Positions 55,426 to 64,000 of a DNA stretch of 64,000 nucleotides are shown here, one piece after another (within the stretch, counting starts at the first letter, position 1; the number at the start of each line of letters is the position of its first letter). Under the pieces are notes generated by a model, which was not told the origin of the DNA, made no database searches, and saw only the letters and a list, made by a program, of their open reading frames with translations. The position numbers and the translations under genes are program-made. Origin of the DNA: Euptelea pleiosperma (lineage: Eukaryota > Streptophyta > Magnoliopsida > Ranunculales > Eupteleaceae); assembly GCA_035048495.1 (NCBI GenBank), contig CM068541.1:10981929-11045928 (forward strand), in the 5' to 3' direction.

Positions 55426-56167
55426 ATATGCCGTCGAGGCTTGCCGGAGCACATTTGGAGACAAACCAGAGGCAACCTGACGTCTGCTGACGTCATCAGA
55501 CCGTACGGCTGACGTCATCAGCTGTATGGACACGAAACTCGAGGTCTCCCGAAACCCTCACCACTAGATAGATCTTGATTTTCCATTGTTTTTGGTATAT
55601 TTTTGGGAATTTTTTGGGACTGTTTTGATGATTTTACGACCTTTCTTCCTTGTAAATTCATATTTCGTGTTTTTTGAAACCAGCTTATTTTCTGATCTTT
55701 AGTGAGTTTCTTGTGGGGGTTTGTTTCTTGTGTTTGATCCTATACAAACCCAGGAACACATTGGATCTATCCATGTATCATTTGGAGGCCTATTGAAGGT
55801 TCTATGAGGATTTTTCTGCTCCTCTGTTACCGCCGGCAACTTTTGTGGAGTAATTGGATTGCGACTTCAGTCCAGCAGCAGCTCCTCTCCTTTTTTTCAG
55901 CCTCTTGATAGTTTCCCTTACTATTTGAGAGGATCCTTGGGTTCTAATTGCTTATCAGGACTTGATCTGGTGTTTTTTGGACCTTTCGATTGAGTCTTTT
56001 GCCTTATTTGGCCATCAGGTTGATCCTTAGCTCCCCTCATACCTCTCTCATGGTTATTTGGGACATCAAGATGCTGTTATCTTGTTGATTGACTTATGTT
56101 CTTACCTCATGTGCTTTATTGGCATTTCTACTGCTATCTTGTTGTTTTTTATTGAGCTTGGTTCGTT

Positions 56168-57195
56168 ATGGAAAAACAACCACCGCCTCAAGACAAACAG
56201 CCATCACCCTCGGACACTCCCTCAGAGTTAGAGGTGAGCATAGAAGTTCCCCTCATTGGAGTTGGAGGGCCTATGGTGCATCATCTGGCCTACGAGAACC
56301 CGAGCTTACAGATTACTTCGGTGAAGTTGGACGGCAAGAACTATCTACGGTAGGCCCAGGCTGCACGATTATTTATTGGAGGCCGTGGGAAACTAGGCTA
56401 CACTACTGACTGTCCTTCGTATCGACAGTGGGAGACTAATGATCTTACCGTCATGTCATGGCTCCTCAACTCTATGGAGTCGGACATCAGCCAGAGTTTC
56501 TTATTCATACGCGCAGCTCGAGAGGTTTGGGAGATTACACAGAAGACCTACTCAGAGCAGCAGAATGCTGGAAGGGCATTTCAGTTGAGGCAGAGTATCT
56601 CCCACTTTAGACAGGGGGAGCAGTCCCTTTCTCAGTAATATACCGCTTTTCGCACCATGTGGCAGGAGCTCGATCATTACTATTCTTATCAGCCTCTTCA
56701 CCCAGAAGAGATTGCTCCCTACCAGCGATATATGGAGAATGGTCGGATTTTTTATTTCCTTGCTGGACTCAATCCATCTTATAAGCTTGCTCGTGTTTAG
56801 ATCTTGAGTAGCAGGATGGATCTTCCCTCTCTCAGTGAGGTGTATGCCTATATTCAGAGTGAGGAAAGTAGGCGGATCTCCCTTCCGAGTGAGCACCTCC
56901 CAGAGCGATCATCACTTGTTAGTTCCTCTGCTCTTCCTACCTTCCAGCATCAGCACCCTCAGAAGGATCGCCCTTCTCAGCCTTCTTCTACGGCTGTGTC
57001 TTATGTTCCTACTGGTACGACTTCAGGGAAGTCTTCTTCAAGGGACAGGCCCAAGTGCGATTATTGTGGTAAGCTGGGGCATATGAGAGATAGGTGCTGG
57101 ACGCTTCATGGTCGCCCTAGCCAGCCAGGATCCTCTGGAGCCCATACTGCTCGGGTGGATGCTCCCGTTGCCTCTTCCAGATTCACAGCCTAGTC
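56168..57195 (+). pseudogene. Copia gag with in-frame stops (copia-5)
   Basis: ATG at 56168 (MEKQPPPQDKQPSPSDTPSE). Then LQITSVKLDGKNYLR, LTVMSWLLNSMESDISQSFL, AREVWEITQKTYSEQQNAGR and the knuckle CDYCGKLGHMRDRC (CCHC intact, near 57057-57098). The frame is never shifted. It is broken only by TAG at 56351, TAA at 56636 and TAG at 56798, each one transition away from Gln. This is a whole gag inactivated by point mutation. Confidence 0.88.
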
Positions 57196-57340
57196 CTTTG
57201 GTAGCTCCCGCTGGTATTTCTACCGCTGAGATTGTTGTTCTTCGACAGTTGCTAAGTCAACTGACGGTCCTTCTGCCACCCTTTCGACCTCCTTTGCCCA
57301 ATCAGGTAACATTAGACATGCCCATCATGTGTCCATATCC

Positions 57341-57434
57341 TCTCCTAGTTCTCCTTGGATCATTGATTCAGGGGCTTCAGAACACATGATGGGCATGTCT
57401 TCCCTTTTTTCCACATACTCTATTTGTTTGTAGG
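57341..57434 (+). pseudogene. Copia protease segment (copia-5)
   Basis: Same frame as gag: SPSSPWIIDSGASEHMMGMS, with the catalytic DSG at 57365-57373. It ends at TAG (STYSICL-stop). The region before it (57196-57340) holds a frameshift pair. Confidence 0.8.
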
Positions 57435-57524
57435 GATAAGGTTAAAACTGTAGATGGTACCTTATCTTCTATCTCTGGGAAATGAAATATCCTTCATTCC
57501 CCTCATTTACCTTTATCATATGTT

Positions 57525-58680
57525 TTGCATGTTCCTCATTTTACCTCTAACCTGTTGTCTGTGAGCTCCCTTACCAGTCATCTAAACTGTAGTGTAACTT
57601 TTTCCTTCCTCCTATGTCTTTCAGGATCTGAAACGAGGAGGACGATTGGCACTAGACGTGAAGCTGATGGCCTCTATCTTCTGGATGGACGTATCTCTGA
57701 GCCCACAGCACTGCAGTCTCATAGTAGTCTTAGTAGTAATTTATCTTTTGTTCTATGTTGGCATGCCCGTCTGGGGGCATGTCTCTTTTCAGTACTTGAA
57801 ACACATATTTCCTGCTTTGTTTAGTTCTGTTTCTTTTCTGAGTTACACTGTGAGATGTGTGAGCTCTCCAAACATTTTAGATCCACTTATCCATCTAGAG
57901 GTAATAAAAGCGTCAGTTCTTTTTATATTGTGCATTCTGATGTATAGGGTCCTTCCCCTGTTACCTCTATTTTTGGCTTCCGCTACTTTGTTATTTTCGT
58001 TGATGACCATACTCGGTGTACCTGGGTGTATCTCACGAAAACCAAAGATGATGTCCATTCCATCTTCAAGGGTTTTCATAAGATGATCCACACACAGTAT
58101 AGTGCCTCCATCAAGGTCGTTCGATCTGACCAAGGTGGAGAGTACATGTTTGGAGGTCTCCAGTAGTACTTTTTTGATCATGGGATTTGCCATCAGAATT
58201 CCTGCAGCTACACCCCACAGTAGAATGGTGTGGCCAAACGCAAATTACGTCATCTGACAAAAGTCGCTCAATCTCTTTTGATCGGTGCCCATGTCCCAAG
58301 CTCCTATTGGTTCGATGTTGTTTTGACCGCTGCTTATCTGACTAACCGAATGCCTTCACGTGCTCTCAACTTCAAATCTCCGGTTCAGGTTCTTGCTCCT
58401 AGCTCGTCTTTATTCCCTGTCACCCCTCGCATTTTTGGGTGTGTCTGCTTTGTTCACATTCTGGGTCCGCATCGTAACAAGTTGGATCATAAAGCTCTTA
58501 AGTGTGTCTTCCTTGATTACTCTTCTTCTCACAAGGGGTACAAGTGTTATCATCCCTCAACAAGCAAGAAGTATGTTTCCATGGATGTCACCTTTCGCGA
58601 GGAGACCTTTTTCTCCCCTACCTCTCTTCAGGGGGAGAGACGTAGTGAAGAGAGGTCTGATCTTTGTCCTCTTCTTACTG
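57525..58680 (+). pseudogene. Copia pre-integrase and integrase (copia-5)
   Basis: HVPHFTSNLLSVSSLTSHLN and TRREADGLYLLDGR lead to CWHARLG. One extra G in CTGGGGGCATG (near 57773) shifts the frame. The catalytic positions read HSDV-stop-GPS, RSDQGGEY and NGVAKRK. The third acidic residue, Glu, is Lys (AAA at 58236-58238), which should abolish strand transfer. From 58230 the frame is open for 297 codons, through CVFLDYSSSHKGYKCYHPST. Confidence 0.88.
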
Positions 58681-59029
58681 TATCTATGACTCCTCCTCCA
58701 TTCCCGTTGGTTGTTGAGCAACCTACTCAGCCTATTATGGTGTCTGATAGTGCTCTAGGAGCGCAGGGGGAGCTTTATGTCTATCGCAGAAGAGGGAAGG
58801 CCATTGCTGATCCAGTACCAGTGATTCCATCCTCGGATCCAGGTAACATATCTTCCATCTCTATTCCTATCATTTCTTCTTCCACTGATGCGTGTGCTCT
58901 TGATCTCCCCATTGCTTTACGGAAGGGTACTCGCAGTTGTACTAAACACCCCTTGAGCAATTTTGTCTCCTACGATGCCTTATCTCCTTCCTACAAGGCG
59001 TTCATTACTTCTGTGGACACTATTCCTAT

Positions 59030-59930
59030 TCTCACTTCTGTGGTAGAAGGATTGGCACATCCTAGATGGAAAACCGCTATGGTCGAGGAGATGCGTGCCT
59101 TAGACAAAAATAAGACATAGGAGCTTGTTGATTTGCCAAGAGGCAAGAAACCAGTTGGGTGCAGATGGGTATACACAGTTAAGTATCAGGCAGATGGGTC
59201 GATTGAGAAGTACAAGGCTAGATTGGTAGCAAAAGGGTACACTCAGACCGACGGGATTGACTACGTGGAAACCTTTGCACCTGTGGCAAAGATGAATACC
59301 AAGCATGGCCTTTGCATCAGCTGGATGTAAATAATGATTTCCTTCATGGTGATCTACATGAAGAAGTCTACATGGTACCTCCACTAGGATTTAGCCCCCC
59401 AGGGGATGGCATCAAGGTATGTCGACTGAGAAAAGCCCTCTATGAGCTTAAGCAATCTCCCTGAGCTTGGTTTGAGAGGTTCACTCCAGCTATGAAGAAG
59501 CTGGGGTATACTCAAAGCCAAGCCGATCACACCATATTTGTGAAGCATCTAGGGAAGAGCACTACTACCCTCATCGTTTACGTTGATGCCATCATTCTGA
59601 CAGGGAATGATGCAGAAGAGGTAACCAAGCTGAAGAACCATCTGGCAGGGGAATTTGAGACTAAGGATCTGGGGCTTCTCAAGTACTTTCTCGGCATAGA
59701 GGTTGCAAGATCCAGTCAAGGGATCTTCATCTCACAACGGAAGTACGTCCTAGACCTATTACAGGACTCTGGCAAGCTGGGAGCTAAGCCAGTTGAGACT
59801 CCCATAGAGCAGAACCACCAGTTAGCCGACTCAAGTAGTACGCTTTTATCTGATGTGGGGGGTTTTCTGAGACTGGTTGGAAGGTTGATCTATCTCTCCT
59901 TGACTCGACCAGACATTGCCTAAGCAGTCA
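59030..59930 (+). pseudogene. Copia reverse transcriptase (copia-5)
   Basis: AHPRWKTAMVEEMRALDKNK, TAG in place of Trp (TGG in copia-4) at 59118, then [20 protein letters not shown] and [20 protein letters not shown] text. A roughly 38-bp deletion follows MN, removing RVLLSLATN and shifting the frame. The active site reads YVDA at 59579-59590, with the second catalytic Asp replaced by Ala (GCC). Three independent lesions disable this domain. Confidence 0.9.
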
Positions 59931-59947
59931 ACGTTATCAGCCAGTAC

Positions 59948-60523
59948 ATGCATTCTCCTAGGGAGATCCATTTAGAGGCAGCACACAGGATTTTGAGATA
60001 TCTCAAGTCTGCCCCTGGCGAAGGCCTTCTCTTCCAGAAGAATGACCACATGAGAGTTGAGTCATATACTGATGTAGACTGGGCAGGTGCCAAGGATGAT
60101 AGGCGATCTACTTCAGGTTATTGCACCTTTGTTGGGGGCAATCTAGTTACTTGGAGGAGCAAGAAGCAACCTGTTGTTGCCAGATCCAGTGCAGAGGCAG
60201 AATTCAGGGCAATGGCCCATGGCTTGTGCGAGATGCTCTGGTTGAAGATGTTGGTTGCTGAGCTTAGTTTTCCGATGAGCTTGTATTGCGACAACAAGGC
60301 TGCTATCAGTATTGCTCATAACCCAGTACAGCATGATCGGGCTAAGCACATTGAAGTGGATCGTCACTTCATAAGGGAGAAGATTATATCTGGAGAAGTC
60401 TGCACTTCATTTGTGAAGACCGATGAGCAAGAAACGGATGTTTTCACTAAAGGAGATCCCAGTTGGCAGCTTCACATATGTTTATGCAAGTTGGGCATGC
60501 GGGATATCTATGCACGAACTTGA
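59948..60523 (+). pseudogene. Copia RNase H, 191 open codons (copia-5)
   Basis: MHSPREIHLEAAHRILRYLK, YTDVDWAGAKDDRRSTSGYC, VARSSAEAEFRAMAHGLCEM and LYCDNKAAISIAHNPVQHDR, ending MRDIYART-stop just before the purine tract. The catalytic D...E...D pattern is present. It is the C-terminal part of the polyprotein and was cut from RT only by a TAA at 59921. Confidence 0.9.
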
Positions 60524-60530
60524 GGGGGAG
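60522..60530 (+). other. Polypurine tract (copia-5)
   Basis: GAGGGGGAG immediately before the 3' LTR. Confidence 0.88.
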
Positions 60531-60750
60531 TGTTATCAGATACATATTTATACATTTTGGGTTGCTAATGTAAATACCCCTTAATGTGAAGGGTATACTT
60601 GTCTTTTCTTATTCCCTTTCATATTAATAAGAATTATGGAGTCATTGTGACCTAAGCACAATGACATCCTTTCCTTCTCTCTTCTCTCTTCTCTCTTTCT
60701 CGTTCTCTCTTCTCTAAACCTAACCCTAACCCTAATTCTTCAATTCAACT
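60531..60750 (+). repeat. 3' LTR of copia-5
   Basis: 220 bp, TGTTATCAGATACAT to TTCAATTCAACT, followed by ACAGG. CCCTAA hexamers lie at 60718-60736. Confidence 0.9.
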
Positions 60751-60755
60751 ACAGG

Positions 60756-62433
60756 TATATATTTTATTCTCTAATTTGTACTTACAAATTAATAATAAAA
60801 AGATTCTTGCTTGTCAAAATATATAAATATGTATGGAATAAACTGTAAAAAAAATGTATCAAGTTTGTTCAGAGTGTTAGACACTCAGCTCAGATTAACA
60901 TCGACACACATGTCTATGTCTGAGTTATGTAGTCTATGAGAGACGAGGGGAGGGATACGCACACACAAATGCGCATACACACACGTATATATGGAAAGAG
61001 AGAGACTATGTAGCAAGGTACTAAAAAGTTAATTGTCAATGCCCAAGAATCATGTTTTATTTGTGAAGTAATGTTGAAGCAAGATTGGATACCTGATTTT
61101 GAAAATAAGCCAGAAAAGTTCGTATTGTTTCCCGATAGGGTCTTGATACACCTTTCCACAGAGAGTGTTCTCCTTCAACAATATCATACCTGTCAAATTC
61201 TCAACTCAGCACACTAATACTCAACACCCCCACCATTTTAATACCTAGAAAATCAAAGAGAAATGCAAAAAATAAGAAGCTCTAAAAATAAATTTTAGCA
61301 TGCACAAAATTAACTTAAAGAAACTGTACTATCAAATTTGAAATGAAATCCCCTCTTGGCCAACTACAAACATTAATGAATACATTGAAATCACTTTGTA
61401 GTTTGTACTCATAACTAAAAGGATCTCATGAAAATATTCACTAATGTGAACTAAATGTAAATGATATGAAAATAGCAGAAGACAAGGAACTATGTATGAA
61501 TTTTAAAGTTTTGTCAAGACTCAAAACCATTTACGGCATTTTTTTTCTGTTAAGTAAGAACCATGTAAAACAATGTCAAGATTTAATATCCAAGTTAGAA
61601 AGAGTTATTCATGTGACGCTCACTTAGTCAGATGGACATAATTTGACTAGACAAATGGTAGACCTTTGAAATCTTCTCACAAACATATTCAAATGGGACT
61701 ATGTCACGCATGGGAGTTGAATGAATTAATATGCATTCATAATGCTCTGAATTTACATTTATTTCAAGAAATATTGATTGCTACTTTGACTCAATATGTT
61801 AAGTGTGATGATCCAATATAGTGCAAGTCACTTGTCCTCGGTAATAATTAATATGTACTGATTATATCTGTTAGCTCATGATTGAAGGAGATCAAACACC
61901 CATGTGCTAAATAAACAATAATATGAAGTCTAATCGAGCCAAGGTTTAAAATATCTTTCCTTCTCGTTGTCTCGATAAGCTGATGGAACGAGACAATAAA
62001 ACAATGGAAAAAACAGTATATGTCTAGATAATAAACCATTTTAATGCTTATTTAGGCTAAACATTTGTTATCTAGCATTAATACATGTTTTGATTTGTTT
62101 TCTAGCATTAATGTGTGTTTAAAAGACACATATACAATGAAATAGTATTCTAACTCGGTTTTAGTCCATAAATTAGGCTTTTGGCACGAGACGATACATT
62201 CCCCTATGTACTATCTCAGTACCTATCGGAACGAGACGCCTTAGCTAAGACGGATGAGAGAGGAGAGAGACGAGAGAGAGTATACTCTCTGTGCAAAACT
62301 GAGAAAGAAAGAGGTAGATTTGGAGATGTTTAAATTAAAAAGATAGCATGAGATAATTTTCCAAATATTTGCTTATAAACCATTATGTTAAATGGATTTT
62401 AAAGTCTAGAATACACCTCTGTGACTTGGTTTT
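60756..62433. other. No gene seen
   Basis: AT-rich DNA, presumably the continuation of the LINE tail and host sequence. CCAAGGTTTAAAATAT at 61938-61953 looks like one end of the CAAGGTTTAAA MITE family, but no opposite end was found. A purine-rich GAGAG stretch lies at 62248-62282. Confidence 0.4.
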
Positions 62434-62666
62434 AGTTGAAATAGTTTCTAGGGTTAGGGTTAGGGTTAGGGTTCCAAAGGCAAGGCTAGAGAAGAAGAAA
62501 AGAGAGTAGAGAGGGAAAGGATGTCATGCTTAGGTCACATGACTCCATAATTCTTAGTTATATGAAAACCATCCTACATGGACAAGTATACCCCTCATAC
62601 TGAGAGGTATTCACAGAACTACCATTTACATGTAAAAAAAATACGTAGTAAAATACATATATAACA
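62434..62666 (-). repeat. 3' LTR of copia-6
   Basis: On the element strand it starts TGTTATATATGTATTTTAC and ends TTTCAACT, like copia-5. The plus strand shows four GGGTTA hexamers at 62452-62473. About 233 bp. Confidence 0.8.
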
Positions 62667-62675
62667 CTCCCCCTC
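62667..62675 (-). other. Polypurine tract (copia-6)
   Basis: CTCCCCCTC on the plus strand, abutting the LTR. Confidence 0.8.
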
Positions 62676-62689
62676 AAGTTGGTACGTAG

Positions 62690-63090
62690 ATATCTCTTAT
62701 GCCCAACTTGCTAAGACACCTGTGAAGTTGCCAACTAGGGACTCCCTTAGTAAATACATCGGCAACTTGCTCATCTGTCTACACGAAAGGAGTGTATGCC
62801 TCCCCAAAAACAATCTTCTACCTGATGAAGTGGCGATCAACTTCAATATGGCCCGATCATGTTGACCAGGATTGTGAGCAATACTAATAGCAACTTTGTT
62901 GTCACAATACAAACTGACCGAACCTGAGACAGAGAATCCTAGTTCAGCCACTAGGATTTTCAACCACTACATTTCACACACACTATGGGTCATTGCCCTG
63001 AATTCTGCCTCTGCACTGGATCTGACAACCAAGGTTGTTTCTTGCTCCTCCAAGTAACCAAATTGCCCCCAACAAAGGTGCAATAGCCTC
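62690..63090 (-). pseudogene. Copia RNase H C-terminal part (copia-6)
   Basis: Minus strand SGSVSLYCDNKVAISIAHNP and QHDRA, then in shifted frames the tail to KLGIRDIYVP before the purine tract. The upstream part includes SAEAEFRAMTH and YCTFVGGN, ending at the junction. Confidence 0.82.
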
Positions 63091-64000
63091 AACGCTTCCA
63101 GAAGCCGAAGTCTGCTCCTTCTTCACCCAACCAACAGTATGCTCCTTCCACTACTGGGAAGCCCTCCAAGGAGAGGCCCAAGTGTGACCATTGTGGCAAG
63201 TTGGGGCATGTGCGGGACAAGTGATGGGTTTTATATGGCTAGCTTCCACGCTTTAGTCTACCTGGATTCTCTGGAGCTTGTTTTGCGAGTATGGATACTC
63301 TTGGGCCATCTGCTGGGCAGCCTTTTCAGGGTTCTGCTTCCGCTCCTACAACCTCACCTGCTCTAGTCTCTACATCAAAGATTGAGACTCTTCAACGCTT
63401 GCTCGCCCAGTTGGATGGTTCTTCTGCCACATCCTCCACCTCCTTCGCGCAGTCAGGTACCACTAGTACTGCTCATCATGTGTCTACTCCTTCACCCAGT
63501 CCCACCTGGATCATTGATTCAAGTGCCTCGGAGCACATGACGGGTATGCCCTCTTTGTTTTCTACTTACTCTATTTGTTATGGTAAAGATAAAGTCAAAG
63601 TTGCTGATGGGACTTTATCTTCAGTATCAAGAAGGTAACTGTCATTCTCTCTTCCCAAATCCCTTCGTCCTCTGTTTTACATGTTTCCAAATTTACTTCC
63701 AATTTTTATCTGTTAGTTCATTAACTCAAAAATTGAACTACAGTGTCATTGTCTTCCCTTCGACTTGTGTCTTTCAGGACCTGGAGACAAGGAGGACGAT
63801 TGGCACTGGACGTGAGGCTGATGGCATCTATCTTCGGGGATGGACTACCTTCTGAGCCCGCAGCATTGCAGTCGCATAGTAGTAGTCGTAGGAGTGTCCA
63901 GTCAGTCTTGTGTTGGCAAGCTCATCTGGGGCATGTTTCCTTTCAATACTTGAAGATATTATTTCCTGCTTTATTTCTTTCTTTCTTTATCGGAACTGCA
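63091..64000 (+). mobile_element. Copia 5' coding part (copia-7), cut by window end
   Basis: Starts abruptly in gag (proline/serine-rich linker before the knuckle) and runs through protease and pre-integrase to the window edge. It has no 5' LTR. It belongs to the same family as copia-5 by protein text, but is inverted relative to copia-6. Confidence 0.8.
63091..64000 (+). pseudogene. Copia gag end, protease and pre-integrase (copia-7)
   Basis: The knuckle reads CDHCGKLGHVRDK-stop. The last Cys codon TGC is TGA, so the CCHC is destroyed. Then LVSTSKIETLQRLLAQLDGS and SPTWIIDSSASEHMTGMPSL, where the protease triad DSG is DSS (63516-63524). GRYGKDKVKVADGTLSS-like text, TRRTIGTGREADGIYL and LCWQAHLGHVSFQYLKI follow to the end. 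Frames shift twice. Confidence 0.82.

Larger units (their letters stand above)
55168..60750 (+). mobile_element. Ty1/copia retrotransposon, full length, youngest in window (copia-5)
   Basis: 5583 bp with LTRs at 55168-55412 and 60531-60750 and a perfect 5-bp duplication, ACAGG (55163-55167 and 60751-60755). The LTRs are highly similar apart from about 25 bp near the start of the 5' copy. All domains are present in copia order. Gag and protease stay in one reading frame with isolated stops, whereas pol carries one premature TAG, a roughly 38-bp deletion and lethal active-site changes. Inserted into a LINE tail. Confidence 0.93.
62434..63090 (-). mobile_element. Copia 3' end (copia-6), truncated
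   Basis: A minus-strand 3' LTR (62434-62666), purine tract and C-terminal RNase H. The element stops near 63090 in the motif CTFVGGN and is joined there to a plus-strand copia gag. Confidence 0.85.

Noticed and set aside
61938..62240. CCAAGGTTTAAAATAT as a complete MITE
   Set aside because: Only one end visible. No inverted partner or 8-bp duplication found.
1..64000. CRISPR array, bacterial operon or phage
   Set aside because: No regular repeat-spacer units or compact operons. All signs point to plant nuclear repeat DNA.

Overview
The window looks like repeat-dense nuclear DNA of a flowering plant. The evidence is Ty1/copia elements primed by plant initiator-Met tRNA (TGGTATCAGAGC primer sites), Tat/Athila-like gypsy relics, L1- and RTE-type LINE relics, many MITEs, a Helitron carrying a starch synthase exon, and a plastid-type rpl16 fragment. 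No intact host gene is supported. Most long reading frames are pieces of decayed retrotransposon polyproteins or chance frames. The species cannot be named from sequence alone.

Layout, left to right. 1-394 is the end of a MITE-like element. 898-5907 is a complete but decayed plus-strand copia element. 6787-10469 is a probable Helitron with a starch synthase 4-like exon. 10620-16320 holds RTE and L1 LINE relics, two MITEs and a possibly organelle-derived block. 16320-24702 is a minus-strand copia element (gag end and 5' LTR only) whose leader was split by a second minus-strand copia element (17716-24316), which itself carries two later insertions. 25091-25486 is a MITE with long inverted ends, and 26659-26972 is a complete 314-bp TRIM with 5-bp target duplications. 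28335-36375 is a mosaic: a GCCTCA-rich inverted-end element containing a solo LTR, other LTRs, an inverted pair of gypsy LTRs, an rpl16 fragment and gypsy coding relics.

37289-41123 is a 5'-truncated copia element split by a MITE. 42649-44822 is a TIR element (TAA target duplication) that appears to carry spliced host exons. 48929-52790 is a minus-strand copia fragment whose 5' LTR was split by an internally deleted plus-strand copia (50157-52721). 52830-55160 is an L1-type LINE, cut by a MITE and then by a complete copia element at 55168-60750 (perfect ACAGG duplication). The last 1.6 kb holds two truncated copia elements meeting in opposite orientation near 63090.

The copia copies share one plan: LTR, primer site, gag with CCHC knuckle, protease DSG, integrase, reverse transcriptase, RNase H, polypurine tract, LTR. 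Every copy is disabled by stops, frameshifts or catalytic substitutions. The nested insertions give a relative time order. The most unusual signal is a set of MITE-like elements that share ends resembling CAAGGTTTAAAA and mostly 8-bp target duplications, but have unrelated interiors built from short palindromes.
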